Shown here: positions 26,545 through 36,628 of the stretch, piece after piece
How positions within the stretch are numbered: the first letter of the stretch is position 1
Layout of the letters: each line of letters opens with the position of its first letter
Assembly (NCBI GenBank): GCA_900757465.1
Contig: CAAENY010000146.1
Span: forward strand, 29,724-93,723
Direction: 5' to 3'
Origin: an uncultured Collinsella sp.
GTDB taxonomy: Bacteria > Actinomycetota > Coriobacteriia > Coriobacteriales > Coriobacteriaceae
Length of the DNA stretch: 64,000 nt
Program-made: the position numbers and the translations under genes
The notes under the pieces: model-generated
Told to the model about the DNA's origin: nothing
What the model saw: only the letters and a program-made list of their open reading frames with translations
Databases searched by the model: none

Positions 26545-28845
26545 ATGTTCGCTGCCGCCATCTCGCTCGTCGGTCTTGCGGCGACCGTCTACCTTGTCTT
26601 GCGCGAGGCCAAGGCCATTCGCGCACAGTCGGGCACCGTCACCAAGGGCGCCTTCGCCTGGAGCGTCGCCTTCGGCCTGTTCCAGCTCTTTTTGACTATT
26701 TGGGGCGCCATTGGCCTCGTCGCCCAAAACGAGCCGCTCGCCTTTGTGATGCTCATCCTGACCAACGCCATCCTCACCGGATGCGCCTGGGCCAGCATCG
26801 CCCGCGATCGCATCGCCCCGCGCGTCTTTGCGTTCGCCAAGCCCGACGCCCCCGCCCCCACCGGCAAGCTCGCCCGCCTGCGCGGCGCCTTTGTGGGCAA
26901 ACCACTCGTCGCCGCCGTCCTGTGCCTGCTGCTCGCCGGCGTCTTTGCGCTGCTGGGCATGGAGGTCTCGTCCAACCACGACTTTACCTGGGTCTACCCC
27001 CTGTGCATCCTGCTCGAGTGGGCCATCATCACCGTGCTCATGATCGGCTTGTTCTTCCTGTTCCAGCGCCACGGCGCAGCTCCCGCGGTCCTGGCCTTTG
27101 CCCTCTTTGTCCTGGGCATTGCCGAGTTCTTCGTCATCACGTTTAAATCCATGCCCATCCAGCCGGGCGACCTTTCGGCCATCTCCACCGCCGCCGCGGT
27201 CGCCGGCACCGGCTACACCTTCTCCATCTCGCTGTTCTGTGTGCTGTCCATGGGCTTTACCGCCATCGCCATGCTGCTGTGCGAGTACGCCGGCCTGGTG
27301 GCACCGCACCGTCAGAAGGGTGCCGCCAACGCCAAGCGCATGCTGCTCACCAACCTGCTCGTGGCAGTGCTGTGCCTGGGCGGCGTGACCGCGCATGTCA
27401 CGCTCATCGACTACTACAACACCCTCGGCATCACCGTCTACACCTGGCGCCCGCTCGAGAGCTACTGGCGCGAGGGCTACCTGCCCGCCTTTATTAGTGC
27501 AGCACAGTCCATCAAGCCGCCCAAACCCGCCGACTACTCCGTCGACGATGCCAAGGCCACGCTCAAAAAGTACGCCAAGGCCTACGACAAGTCCGACGCG
27601 GCCAAGAGCGACGAGCGCGCCGCCGCAAAGGAGCAGTTCGACAGCGAGAAGCCCACGGTCATCGCCATCATGAACGAGACCTTCTCAGACCTTTCGATCT
27701 ACCAGAACATGCGCGCCGGCTACGAGGGCCCGCAGTACTTTAAGAACCTGTCCAACTGCCTCAGCCGCGGCAAGCTCTATGTGAGCGCCTACGGCGGCGG
27801 TACCGCCAATACCGAGTTTGAGTTTATGACCGGCAACTCCATGGCCAACCTGGGCTCGGGCGTGTACCCCTACACCATCTACAACATGGAGACGACCGGG
27901 AACCTGGCAGAACAGTTCAAATCGCTCGGCTATTCCACCACGGCCATGCACCCCAACCACGCGACCAACTGGAACCGCGAGAACGTCTACAAGGACTTTG
28001 GCTTTGACCAGTTCCTGTCTATCAATGACTTCCAGGGAGCCGACACCCTGCGCGGCATGGTGACCGACCAGGCTACCTACGACAAGATTCTTGAGCTGCT
28101 CGACCAGAACGCCGATCCGCAGTTTATCTTCGACGTGACCATGCAGAACCACTCGGGCTACGATACGGGCCTGCTGCCGGTCGACAAGCAGATGCACCTG
28201 AATATCGACACGACCGATTTGGACGCCAAGACCGTCGAGGACGGCACGCTCTCCGATGTCGACGAGTATGTCTCGTGCATCGAGCAGTCCGACCAGGCGC
28301 TGCGCTACTTCCTCAACGCCCTGAGCAAGCTCGACCGTAAGGTAGTCGTGGTGTTCTGGGGCGACCACCAGCCGTTCTTCCCGTCCAAGTTCAACGACAA
28401 GTGGTTTACCGGCGAGGACGATGCCACACACCAGGAACGTCTGTGGCAGACCGACTACATCATCTGGGCCAACTACGACGTTGCCGGCTGCGACCAGACG
28501 AGTGAGCTCGACGACCTGTCCACCAACTATCTGTCCACCCAGCTGATGCAGCTGATCGGCGCACCGCTGACCGACTACCAGAAGGCGCACATGACGCTGC
28601 GCGAGTCGCTGCCCGCTATCAACTCCGTGGGCTACGAGGACGCCAGCCTGCGCTGGGCGCTCTCCTCCAACGTCACCGGTGACGACGCCGCTGCCGCAGC
28701 CGCCACCAAGGCGCGCGAGGATTACGCCAAGATGCAGTATTACGAGATGTTCCGCGACGGCAAGAACGTCTACACCGAGCACTTCCAGACCGAGGCCAAC
28801 GAGACCGACCCCAACCTGGCGCCGGGCACGACCAAGATCAAATAG
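26545..28845 (+). CDS. LtaS-like polyglycerol-phosphate synthase (sulfatase family)
   Basis: A 766-residue membrane protein with five or six N-terminal membrane helices (residues 1-300) and an extracellular sulfatase-type domain (about 370-700). Metal-site features include IMNETFSDLS near 375, the candidate nucleophile threonine in GGGTANTEFEF near 419 and WGDHQPFF near 605. Enzymes of this class polymerise or add glycerol-phosphate to lipid- or wall-linked glycans outside the cell. ATG at 26545 has GAGGAG seven bases ahead; a GTG at 26530 would overlap that site. It stands alone, so its acceptor cannot be inferred from neighbours. Confidence 0.88.
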   Translation: MFAAAISLVGLAATVYLVLREAKAIRAQSGTVTKGAFAWSVAFGLFQLFLTIWGAIGLVAQNEPLAFVMLILTNAILTGCAWASIARDRIAPRVFAFAKPDAPAPTGKLARLRGAFVGKPLVAAVLCLLLAGVFALLGMEVSSNHDFTWVYPLCILLEWAIITVLMIGLFFLFQRHGAAPAVLAFALFVLGIAEFFVITFKSMPIQPGDLSAISTAAAVAGTGYTFSISLFCVLSMGFTAIAMLLCEYAGLVAPHRQKGAANAKRMLLTNLLVAVLCLGGVTAHVTLIDYYNTLGITVYTWRPLESYWREGYLPAFISAAQSIKPPKPADYSVDDAKATLKKYAKAYDKSDAAKSDERAAAKEQFDSEKPTVIAIMNETFSDLSIYQNMRAGYEGPQYFKNLSNCLSRGKLYVSAYGGGTANTEFEFMTGNSMANLGSGVYPYTIYNMETTGNLAEQFKSLGYSTTAMHPNHATNWNRENVYKDFGFDQFLSINDFQGADTLRGMVTDQATYDKILELLDQNADPQFIFDVTMQNHSGYDTGLLPVDKQMHLNIDTTDLDAKTVEDGTLSDVDEYVSCIEQSDQALRYFLNALSKLDRKVVVVFWGDHQPFFPSKFNDKWFTGEDDATHQERLWQTDYIIWANYDVAGCDQTSELDDLSTNYLSTQLMQLIGAPLTDYQKAHMTLRESLPAINSVGYEDASLRWALSSNVTGDDAAAAAATKAREDYAKMQYYEMFRDGKNVYTEHFQTEANETDPNLAPGTTKIK

Positions 28846-28873
28846 CGACTAGCTGCGAGTTCATAACTGAAAC

Positions 28874-29110
28874 GTCTGTCCGGGTGGAGGCATATAAGGT
28901 TCCCTGCTCGGACAGTCCTGCGCAAGACGGAGGCCACATTAAGTGGCCTCCTTTGCGTGCGGAACTCGCGATGAACCTTATATGCCTCCGCCCGGACAGA
29001 CGCCTTGTTGTTGGAGCACGGCTTGTCATGGGGGCATCCGCTGAACATATATAAGACGAAGGCCACGTCATGTGGCCTTCGTCTTGCGCAGGACTGTAGA
29101 GCAGGGAACT
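28874..29110. repeat. Nested composite palindrome with two terminator hairpins
   Basis: Arm A (28874-28902) pairs with A' (28973-29001) with one mismatch over 29 bp. Arm B (28897-28926) pairs with B' (29083-29110) across the whole element. Inside lie the hairpins GGAGGCCAC/GTGGCCTCC (28929-28951) and AAGACGAAGGCCAC with its exact inverse (29053-29085). The element fills the gap between the convergent LtaS-like and surface-protein genes and can terminate both. Confidence 0.7.
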
Positions 29111-29153
29111 TCGTGCCAGCCGCCCGGGAGGGCGTTGCGTTTAGAAGATGGAC

Positions 29154-29852
29154 CTAGTACTTATCCCTCCGGGACAAAAGAAGCGCGGCTATAAATGCGA
29201 TGATTGCAAGCGTCAGCAACACCAAAAGCAACGTGAGCGTGTTGTCGCCTGTTGCCACCAGACCAAGCAAGCCGGGCTTCTTTCTGCCAGCAGACTGCAC
29301 GGGGATCTTCTCGCCATCGTCCTCGGCGGTGATTTCCCAGCGAATGGTCTTGTTTGCATCGGCAAGCTCGTTGCCCACCGACGTCGGAACGCTTAGCTGC
29401 AGATTAAGCACCGTGCTGCCATCGCTCGTAAACGTGGCGATTTCCGTGGGATAGGCGAACACGCTGCCCGGTGTTCCTGTCTGGAGCCAACCTGCAGAGG
29501 CATCGCCCACAGTCGCCGTTAAGGTAGTGGGAGACAGCATATGTGCCGTCTCGTGATCGACAACAGCCCGCACAAACACACGTACCTGGGACTTTACACC
29601 CGTGGCACGAACCCCAATCTGTTGCTCGCGTACATCGCCGGGCATTAGATCTTTAAAGGCTGGAAACAGATCGGGCTCCCCCGAGGAGTCCGTCGCTCCC
29701 GATACCGTTAGCTGGCGTGCATTTCCGTCATAGGCAATCGTGGGAATGTCAGCAAACGCACGTGCAGGAACGGCGAGCGCGATAAGGCAGACGATTGCCG
29801 CCATCACGCAATGCAAGAAACACGCAACGTCTTTACGAATCGGAGAGGCCAT
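29154..29852 (-). CDS. Secreted protein with C-terminal membrane anchor, end of the fibre operon
   Basis: A 232-residue exported protein: signal peptide about residues 1-35 (VMAAIVCLIALAVPARAFA), a beta-rich ectodomain, and a C-terminal helix (TLTLLLVLLTLAIIAFIAALLL) with a basic end RRDKY. GLLGLVATGDN before the helix resembles a sortase-type region, but no LPxTG-like motif is present. ATG at 29852 has GGAGGTG upstream and overlaps the region of the preceding stop codon (29855). As the last gene of the SipW/TasA-like operon it may anchor or cap the fibre on the membrane; that role is inferred from position. Confidence 0.75.
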   Translation of the reverse strand: MASPIRKDVACFLHCVMAAIVCLIALAVPARAFADIPTIAYDGNARQLTVSGATDSSGEPDLFPAFKDLMPGDVREQQIGVRATGVKSQVRVFVRAVVDHETAHMLSPTTLTATVGDASAGWLQTGTPGSVFAYPTEIATFTSDGSTVLNLQLSVPTSVGNELADANKTIRWEITAEDDGEKIPVQSAGRKKPGLLGLVATGDNTLTLLLVLLTLAIIAFIAALLLSRRDKY

Positions 29853-29854
29853 AC

Positions 29855-30424
29855 TTACGCACCTCCATGCGGCGGCACCAGCACGCCATCCTTGACTGCA
29901 CAGCCCCATGTCTCTGCAGCTGCATCGCCGGGCGCGGATTGAATTGCCTGGGTCGAAATGTCAACGACCAGGTTCTTCCCATCTGCCTTCCTCTCAGTCA
30001 CGCTCTTGATGAGCACATCGGTTTTGCCCATCGGAGCAACGGGAGACGTCCAGTAGTAGTACCCGTCGGACGCGACAACCCAAGACGAGGCGGTGTTAGA
30101 AGCAGATGCCTTGGACACACTGCCCCACGCAATGACGTAGTCGGTGCCGGCAACTGGTTCATCCCACAGGCGCGCGCCATTCTGGTCCTGCCAGTAGATA
30201 TCCACCGCAACACGCAGGTATGCCGGGGCCGAGCCCTTGTTTGCAATCGTGACGTCGCTCTTCACGTTGTCATTGAGGTTCTCATCCACCGAAGGTGCCA
30301 CCGAACCAAAACCAAACTCGTTGACCAGCACGCCCGTAACCGAAAGCCACGCAAAGGTACCGGCAGCGCCAGCCAACAGGAGAACGCCAACAAGGAGGGC
30401 GACGATTTGCTTGCGCTTAGTCAT
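29855..30424 (-). CDS. TasA-like subunit 3 with SipW-type signal peptide
   Basis: A 189-residue exported protein. Its N-terminus (MTKRKQIVALLVGVLLLAG followed by AAGTFAWLSVTG) is the pattern of SipW-processed signal peptides, where the helix ends in a G-T-x-A-W/F-x stretch. The mature part is beta-rich, with a WYYW/GYYYWTSPVAPMGKTD region much like the second subunit. TasA/CalY-type proteins assemble into extracellular fibres. The gene starts one base after the giant repeat protein ends, so the two are translationally close. The family call rests on the signal type and operon, not on alignment. Confidence 0.7.
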   Translation of the reverse strand: MTKRKQIVALLVGVLLLAGAAGTFAWLSVTGVLVNEFGFGSVAPSVDENLNDNVKSDVTIANKGSAPAYLRVAVDIYWQDQNGARLWDEPVAGTDYVIAWGSVSKASASNTASSWVVASDGYYYWTSPVAPMGKTDVLIKSVTERKADGKNLVVDISTQAIQSAPGDAAAETWGCAVKDGVLVPPHGGA

Positions 30425-30425
30425 C

Positions 30426-33400
30426 CTAGTCCTCCTTCTTCAGCGTGCCGTTTTTCCAAACATTCCTGGCACGCGAGCCACCATCGACCCATTTGTCATT
30501 CGCGCGCGTGTTGACGCACGTCACCACCGCATCGCCCGCGCTCGAAGCAGACGAAATCGTCAGCTCGGCAGATTTACCGGGCGCCTTGCCCGGCGTGCTC
30601 AGCTCGCCCTCGTAGCGCCATGCCCAATTCGTGTCTTCCTCGACGGTATAGATGCCCGTCGGCGCGGCAAATTGCACGCTGCCGACATACCAGGTCTCGC
30701 CGTCTTCGTCGCGCCTCTCGCTAACTTTCACCTCGACCATGCGCGTCTCGGCAGGAGAATCCTCCGACGCCTTGCGTGCCACCTTAAAGCGGAACGTTTG
30801 TCCCATGGCGCTGGCATCGGTGGTCTTTTTGACGATCGTCAGCGCATGGGTCTTGGCGAAGTCGAACACGGCATTGCCGTCGCCTTGCTTGCCTTCGCCC
30901 GTCTTCTTGGACTCCAGGCGGTTGGCCAAGTCGAACGAACCGTTACCCGAGCCCAAGCTGTAGAGCGAGACATACTGGTCGTTAACGGGTTCCTCCGTCA
31001 TGGACGCATCAGGACCGTAGCTCGCCCGCTTAACGGTAACAGTCAGCTGCGTCCCCATAAACGGCTCAGCAAAGCAGACCTTAAAGGGTGCTTTGTCGGC
31101 GCTATTGTCGACTGTGTTGGCGGCGTTGGGATCGAGCAGCCATTTAAGCTGCGCGGTGGTCATGGTTACGTGGTTCTCGGGGTCTGATGTATCCTTGGCG
31201 ACCACGCGATACGTCACGGGATACAGGTCCATGTCGCCCTTAACCGACTCGTCCTTAAACTCATCCCAAGACTTCGCAGCGCCACCGTCAGGCACATATC
31301 GCCACTCCAGGAAGAGTTCGCGCACGTCACCGCTGGCCGCCCGTTCATCGAGCAGCGCGACGATCTTGGAGTGGGCGTCCGGGTCGTATGCCACGGACTT
31401 TTTCTCCATCTCGGGATTGCCGTCGTTGTCATAGACCGGGTTGCCGCTCTCATCCACCTTGGGAACATCGACGTTATGGACAAAGCCGGCGCCCGTCGCG
31501 CGCTCGCCGTCCGAGTCGACCGTCGCCGTAAAGACGACCGACCCGTCGACACCGTGATAGCGAACCTTATACGGCGCGATCTTGTACACCGCGGTGTAGG
31601 TCACGCTCTCAAAGGGCTCGCTGCCCTCGAGGGGATACTTCTCGTCATCGGTCAACAGGGTGTATTTGCCATCGGAATCATAGTCGCGCGACCAGCCGGC
31701 AAAGTCGTACTTGGTGCCGTCAATGCCCACAACCTCCTTGACAGCCTTGACCTCAAGAGAAATCTGGTCGCCGGAATCAGTACGGCCGAGACCGCGGACA
31801 AGAGCAGGATTCGCGAGATTTGAGTCGATGTTCGATTGAACGGTAACCAGGCTGGGACGGTAGACCGGGTACAGCTCCATGGGGGCCCTGACCACGGTAG
31901 AAGCACTCACCATGCGGATACCCTCCGACCAAGCGACATAGCCCTTGCCAGGTGCCGGCTTGGCTTCCGTCCAGCCCACGAAGGCGTTGAACGCACCTCC
32001 TGTATCCCTATCGATAGCGCTGACGTCATAAGTGGGCTTCGGGATGCTGCCATCAAGGTTGCCGAGCATATCGCCTTGCTGAGCAACTTTGCCGTCAACA
32101 TCTTTGGCATTGAGATGGTACACGACCGCCAACGGCGAATAGTACGCCACAAATGTATAGGCCCCGCCGGGTTCCACCTGATGGGAATACGAGTTATCGC
32201 CGTTAGGTTCGATCTCTTCAGCTTCGCCATTCGGAAGCTCGATCTCAACCTTCTGCAACTTATACAGCTCACCGCCTGCTTTATAAACCGGAGTCGTGAC
32301 GTCAGGGGTCACCGTTGCCGTAGCAGGGTCGGTGCCCGCGTTGATAACGGGATCGATGTCGTACCTAGGCACATTGACCTTGTCCGTGCCCTTAAAACCG
32401 GCGCGATACAGGTTGGTGGTGTACCTAACATCGTACTTCGCGTACACCGGATAGGCATCCTGCCACTGGGTGACCTTAAAATCTGGTTTCACCAGATACG
32501 GTTCGGCCTTATCCGGGTCAGAAGTGGTGAAGGAATCGCCCTCGACATCGTAGATATACTTCCAGACGTCAGAATCCTTCTGAACCTCGGCGGTCGAAAT
32601 CCAGCCCAGGAACTTATAGCCCGGCACGGCCATGTCGGCATCGGTCGGGGAAGCTTCGAGGGTCAGGGGGCTCTCATACGATCCCTTCTCACCATCTTCT
32701 GGCTTTTCGGCCACTTTAACCGACTTATTAACATGCGGGTAGTAATACGTGAACGTCGGATCCGCCCCGTTCACCTTGGTCTGCAGCAAGTTACTCTCAT
32801 AGCGCCGCGTGGCAGTCCTCACGACATTATCGCCCTTGTTGTAGAAATTAACGTCCGTGGTAATCATCGCGCGAACGTAGTACTTCTTATCTGTACGCAC
32901 CATGCTCTCGATGGGATTTTTCACATATGTCCAATATTCACCATCGCGCTCAAGCGTCCAGAAATTCAGGCGATAGCGATCATTCACCGGTTTGACCGTT
33001 ACGTTCAGCGAAGCCGAAGTCCAAGTATCGCTTAGCGTTGCAGCGCCTGGAAAATCGGTATCGGCATAGAGGTTTTTTAGAGTATCGGCTCCCGTATCGT
33101 TTTTAACGTTGTGCGAGTACGCGTTAAGGGGACTCACGACAAGGGTTTCCTTCGTGAAGCGCGTGCCACACGTTTCATAACTATCCTTTATACCGTGGTC
33201 AACATGCTCCGGGCCCCAGTGGACGACGTTTTCACGCACGAAGGTACTACCGACGTTTTCCTCAAAGGGCGTTTGATAGCGATTCCAAACGGAACAAAGT
33301 AGCTTGCTGTCCGTAAACTCATGGTTGGTATAAGCCCGAACGTAATAATCCACTCGGTACTCAAAGCGGGCGATGTAGGTATGCGGCGCGGTTAAATCGA

Positions 33401-35888
33401 CATCGGCGGGGAGCGTATAGCTGGGGTCGCGGCTTACGCGCACCTCGAGCGGGGCATCCTCGGTTCCCTTGTTTTCATACCAACCCAGGAAACGATAGCC
33501 GTCGGGCAGCTGGCCCTCCTCGGATATAGCTTTACCGGATACGTCGAGCACCTGTACGGTATACGCGCTTGTGCCATCTTCTGCAGTCTCAACCTTAACG
33601 TCAGTTTTGCCCACACCGTCGCGCCGAGTCTGATCGTCGGTTGCATCCTGCTCATTGCCCTCAAACACCGTCATGATGTTCGACACATAGTCGGTGTACA
33701 CCGGATAAAAATCGGTAGGACCAAGCACAGTGATCTCGGTGCCGGCAGGATAGAACGCACCGGCGTTTTTTAGCTCGGCAAGCTTAGGCGAGGTGATGGC
33801 CGCGTAACCGCCATGCATCCCGGCCTCGCCACTCGGCTGCGTCGTCCAACCGATAAAGGTGGCGCTGGCAGAAAGAGTGCCGCGGTCCGCAGGGGCAGCC
33901 GGCGTTAAACCGACGCCATAGCGGTACCAGTCCGTCGACTTGTCGTGCTCCTCGCCGCTCTGCCACGAGAGCGTCTTGCCCTTGACGTTATAGAACAGCA
34001 CCTGCGCCTCGTACGAAGCAATAAACAGGTCGTTGCCCTTAAAGGCCTCGGCCCCCTTCGCGTTATCGGCGGTATAGGTCGACGTTTTCTCGTGCGCTTC
34101 GTTCTTCTGGACCTGCTTGCCAGCCTTAACGGCATCGGCATCGGTCTTGCCGTTAAACCAGCTGCTGTCATGATCGATGCGGTTCACTTTAACCCCGGGC
34201 TCGCGGAACCAGCCCATGAAGCGATAACCGCCGTTGGCATCGGTCAAACCCTTGGGCTTTGCGGAGGTATCCTGCTTAAACGTTACCGATGTATCGCCCT
34301 GGGCCAAGCCCTGAGCCGTTCCCGCCAGCACGGCGCTCACGGCAAAAGCGTACGGATCCGAAGTCGCCTGATCAATACCGAGTTTGGTCGCCTCGATTGT
34401 CGCGGTACCCGCACCGGGAAAATCGATCGTCGCCTTAACGCTTTGGCCATGCACGGGGATATTCAGCTTGTAATCCATCGCCCACTCATTGGTGTGCTGG
34501 CCACCCAGGGCATCGTCGTTGGCGGTCGAGCGCATGGTGCGGGCACAGAAGTCGTAGTCGTGCTCTTCCCATAGCTCACGCGTGATGTAGCGCTCGTCGT
34601 CCCACGGGCCATAGCCGTCGCCCTTAGTGGTACCGTCGCCGCCAAACGCGGGGATTTTCTTTTTAGCGGGATTACCCTGGCTATTGCCATTCAAGCTCAC
34701 GCTCGGTTTAAAGTAGCACTCGGTGACCGTGGCATCATCCTTGTTAGCGCGCGCAGCAATACCGCCCAGGTTCACATCGTTTTGAATGATGGGGATCACG
34801 GCGATGGGATTGTACTGACGCGAGCTCAAGTCACCCGCAAAATGGCTTCGAACGAGCTCGTTGCCCTTTTCGGTTAGAATACGACCCGCCAAGCCACCCG
34901 TCCACGCGCGCGTCACGGCGACGACGCCCACGTACGACGCGGCATAGCTGTAGCACTGCGCCGTCGAGAAGCAGTCGATAATCTTGGCGTTACCCGCCAT
35001 GCAGCCCACAAAACCCGAGGCATACACGTTGTTGCCGCCCAATGCGCCAATGGCCACGTCGTACTTATTGGTGACGTCGGTCATGCCATTCGCGGCAATC
35101 GAGCCGTCGTCCTTACGCGTCGGCGTCACGCGGCAGTACTCGATAGTCGAGTTCTTAACGTAGCCGGCAAACGCCGCCATATACAGACCCTCACCGCCGA
35201 GCGCCTGCACGCCCGAGGTCGCATTGTTGACGGCACGGCCGCCACGGACCTCGCAGTTGTAGAGGGTGCAGCCGTCGAGCTCGGCGGCGATGAGACCGCC
35301 CTCAAAGCCTGCGTTGGTAATGAGGTTGAGAGCATTGTTGGCGCAGGTCACGTGCAGCGTGCTCTCCATGACCATAACGTTTTCGAAGCGCGTATTGACG
35401 GCCTTGCCCACGATAATGCCACCGCGGAAGTCCGCCCACACGTTGGCGTCCTTGACCAGGAAGTTTTTGATGGTGGCACCGTTGGTCTCGGCAAAAAATC
35501 CCGTATCGCGCTCGGGGTCAAAAGCGTCTTTATCGTAGTTCAGGCCCTCAACGGTGTGGTTTTGACCATCGAACACGCCCTTAAACGGATGCTCCTTGTT
35601 GCCAAACGACAGATGCTTAACGGTGTTTGCAACGATGGCTTTCATGTCGTCGCTGTTGAGCTCAATGTCGTTATCGAGATAAACGTGCCAGCCGGACGTA
35701 TCGCGCTCGCGCGACAGCGCCACGTACGCCAAAAAGTCGTTCGCATTTTTGATGTGATATTCGTTTTTGTTCTCGGGCACGTCCTCGGCATGCACTGACG
35801 TTGGCAGCGCCATAACGCAGCAAAGGACAATCGCTGCGACGGCAACCAGCCTGCTAAGCATGCCCCGGTTTATGTTCTTGATCTTCAT
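30426..35888 (-). CDS. Giant exported repeat protein (InlB-type repeats) of the SipW/TasA-like operon
   Basis: An 1820-residue secreted protein. A signal peptide (about 1-34, ending TSVHA) is followed by a right-handed-helix/GLUG-like region (about 40-430; HPFKGVFDGQNHTVEGLNYD, TGFFAETNGATIKNFLV). A long array of Listeria-Bacteroides (InlB B) type repeats follows (about 480-1600; recurring YRFLGWY, FYPVYTDY, YIARFEYRVDYY patterns), and then a Cna-like beta domain and a tail NDKWVDGGSRARNVWKNGTLKKED. No LPxTG motif or terminal helix is present, so it is not sortase-anchored. It may be a fibre-tip adhesin held by the TasA-like subunits. ATG at 35888 has GGAGG ahead and follows the previous stop by three bases. 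Confidence 0.85.
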   Translation of the reverse strand: MKIKNINRGMLSRLVAVAAIVLCCVMALPTSVHAEDVPENKNEYHIKNANDFLAYVALSRERDTSGWHVYLDNDIELNSDDMKAIVANTVKHLSFGNKEHPFKGVFDGQNHTVEGLNYDKDAFDPERDTGFFAETNGATIKNFLVKDANVWADFRGGIIVGKAVNTRFENVMVMESTLHVTCANNALNLITNAGFEGGLIAAELDGCTLYNCEVRGGRAVNNATSGVQALGGEGLYMAAFAGYVKNSTIEYCRVTPTRKDDGSIAANGMTDVTNKYDVAIGALGGNNVYASGFVGCMAGNAKIIDCFSTAQCYSYAASYVGVVAVTRAWTGGLAGRILTEKGNELVRSHFAGDLSSRQYNPIAVIPIIQNDVNLGGIAARANKDDATVTECYFKPSVSLNGNSQGNPAKKKIPAFGGDGTTKGDGYGPWDDERYITRELWEEHDYDFCARTMRSTANDDALGGQHTNEWAMDYKLNIPVHGQSVKATIDFPGAGTATIEATKLGIDQATSDPYAFAVSAVLAGTAQGLAQGDTSVTFKQDTSAKPKGLTDANGGYRFMGWFREPGVKVNRIDHDSSWFNGKTDADAVKAGKQVQKNEAHEKTSTYTADNAKGAEAFKGNDLFIASYEAQVLFYNVKGKTLSWQSGEEHDKSTDWYRYGVGLTPAAPADRGTLSASATFIGWTTQPSGEAGMHGGYAAITSPKLAELKNAGAFYPAGTEITVLGPTDFYPVYTDYVSNIMTVFEGNEQDATDDQTRRDGVGKTDVKVETAEDGTSAYTVQVLDVSGKAISEEGQLPDGYRFLGWYENKGTEDAPLEVRVSRDPSYTLPADVDLTAPHTYIARFEYRVDYYVRAYTNHEFTDSKLLCSVWNRYQTPFEENVGSTFVRENVVHWGPEHVDHGIKDSYETCGTRFTKETLVVSPLNAYSHNVKNDTGADTLKNLYADTDFPGAATLSDTWTSASLNVTVKPVNDRYRLNFWTLERDGEYWTYVKNPIESMVRTDKKYYVRAMITTDVNFYNKGDNVVRTATRRYESNLLQTKVNGADPTFTYYYPHVNKSVKVAEKPEDGEKGSYESPLTLEASPTDADMAVPGYKFLGWISTAEVQKDSDVWKYIYDVEGDSFTTSDPDKAEPYLVKPDFKVTQWQDAYPVYAKYDVRYTTNLYRAGFKGTDKVNVPRYDIDPVINAGTDPATATVTPDVTTPVYKAGGELYKLQKVEIELPNGEAEEIEPNGDNSYSHQVEPGGAYTFVAYYSPLAVVYHLNAKDVDGKVAQQGDMLGNLDGSIPKPTYDVSAIDRDTGGAFNAFVGWTEAKPAPGKGYVAWSEGIRMVSASTVVRAPMELYPVYRPSLVTVQSNIDSNLANPALVRGLGRTDSGDQISLEVKAVKEVVGIDGTKYDFAGWSRDYDSDGKYTLLTDDEKYPLEGSEPFESVTYTAVYKIAPYKVRYHGVDGSVVFTATVDSDGERATGAGFVHNVDVPKVDESGNPVYDNDGNPEMEKKSVAYDPDAHSKIVALLDERAASGDVRELFLEWRYVPDGGAAKSWDEFKDESVKGDMDLYPVTYRVVAKDTSDPENHVTMTTAQLKWLLDPNAANTVDNSADKAPFKVCFAEPFMGTQLTVTVKRASYGPDASMTEEPVNDQYVSLYSLGSGNGSFDLANRLESKKTGEGKQGDGNAVFDFAKTHALTIVKKTTDASAMGQTFRFKVARKASEDSPAETRMVEVKVSERRDEDGETWYVGSVQFAAPTGIYTVEEDTNWAWRYEGELSTPGKAPGKSAELTISSASSAGDAVVTCVNTRANDKWVDGGSRARNVWKNGTLKKED

Positions 35889-35891
35889 AGG

Positions 35892-36539
35892 CTAGTTCGC
35901 CTCCGGCCAGCCCACGACGTCAAGCACGTCGAGGACGGTATCGCTTGCATGCTGGTTTTTGGCCTGCACGGCCTGAACATCGATATCGAGCCTGAATGAG
36001 CCGCCGCGTGCGGCATCGTGGTAGTCGCCCACAAAGCGCAGCGAGTCCATGAGGCTCTCCGTCATGGCGCCGGGGTCGAGCATGCCGCCACGTCCGGCCA
36101 AGCCGCGGTAGTAGTACCACCCATCGCTGCCATCGATCCACGGGGATCCCTCGCCCACGTTCACATGAAACGCAACGCTGCCCGAGGCATCCGCTCTCGA
36201 ACCGTCGGGCGCCACTGACGTCATGCGCAGACGCGCGCGAACGTACTCAGGCTGCGCGCCGACGTTCTCCACGCGCACAATGCGGCTGATGTCAGAGCCC
36301 CCGGCCTTGGTGTCGGGATAGTCCCCGTGTTCGTTGGGCTCAAACGGAATCTCCTCGCCCTGCTCGTTGAGAGTGTATTCGCAGACTCGTACCTTCACGC
36401 TGCCAAACGATAGAACGTTGTTCGCCGGAACCATATCAACGGTAAAAGCCAGCGTGCCGCACAGACACGCCAGGGCCAACAGCGCAATCGCGGTAAGCGC
36501 CAAGGTGCGTTTCTGATTGTCGGAAAGATTGTTGAGCAT
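35892..36539 (-). CDS. TasA-like subunit 2 with SipW-type signal peptide
   Basis: A 215-residue exported protein. The N-terminal helix ends LACLCGTLAFTVD, which fits the SipW-type signal pattern (G-T-x-A-F). The mature domain has a WIDGSDGWYYYRGLAGRGGML segment and PGAMTESLMDSLRF, parallel to the other two subunits. ATG at 36539 is chosen; a TTG at 36551 in the same frame is possible and neither has a strong ribosome site. It follows the first subunit after a 16-bp GC-rich hairpin and leads directly into the giant adhesin gene. Confidence 0.7.
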   Translation of the reverse strand: MLNNLSDNQKRTLALTAIALLALACLCGTLAFTVDMVPANNVLSFGSVKVRVCEYTLNEQGEEIPFEPNEHGDYPDTKAGGSDISRIVRVENVGAQPEYVRARLRMTSVAPDGSRADASGSVAFHVNVGEGSPWIDGSDGWYYYRGLAGRGGMLDPGAMTESLMDSLRFVGDYHDAARGGSFRLDIDVQAVQAKNQHASDTVLDVLDVVGWPEAN

Positions 36540-36569
36540 TACGTTCGCCAATCGTCGATCAAAGGGGAA

Positions 36570-36617
36570 CCGAGATCCCGGCCCGAATATAGGGGTGGGG
36601 GCGGGCCGGGATCTCGG
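36570..36617 (-). terminator. Strong intra-operon hairpin after TasA-like subunit 1
   Basis: A perfect 16-bp stem CCGAGATCCCGGCCCG (36570-36585, partner 36602-36617) lies 12 bp past the stop codon of the first subunit. There is no T run. It probably protects the upstream mRNA or lets only part of transcription pass, which would give more subunit 1 than downstream proteins. Confidence 0.65.
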
Positions 36618-36628
36618 TGGGGGTGGGA

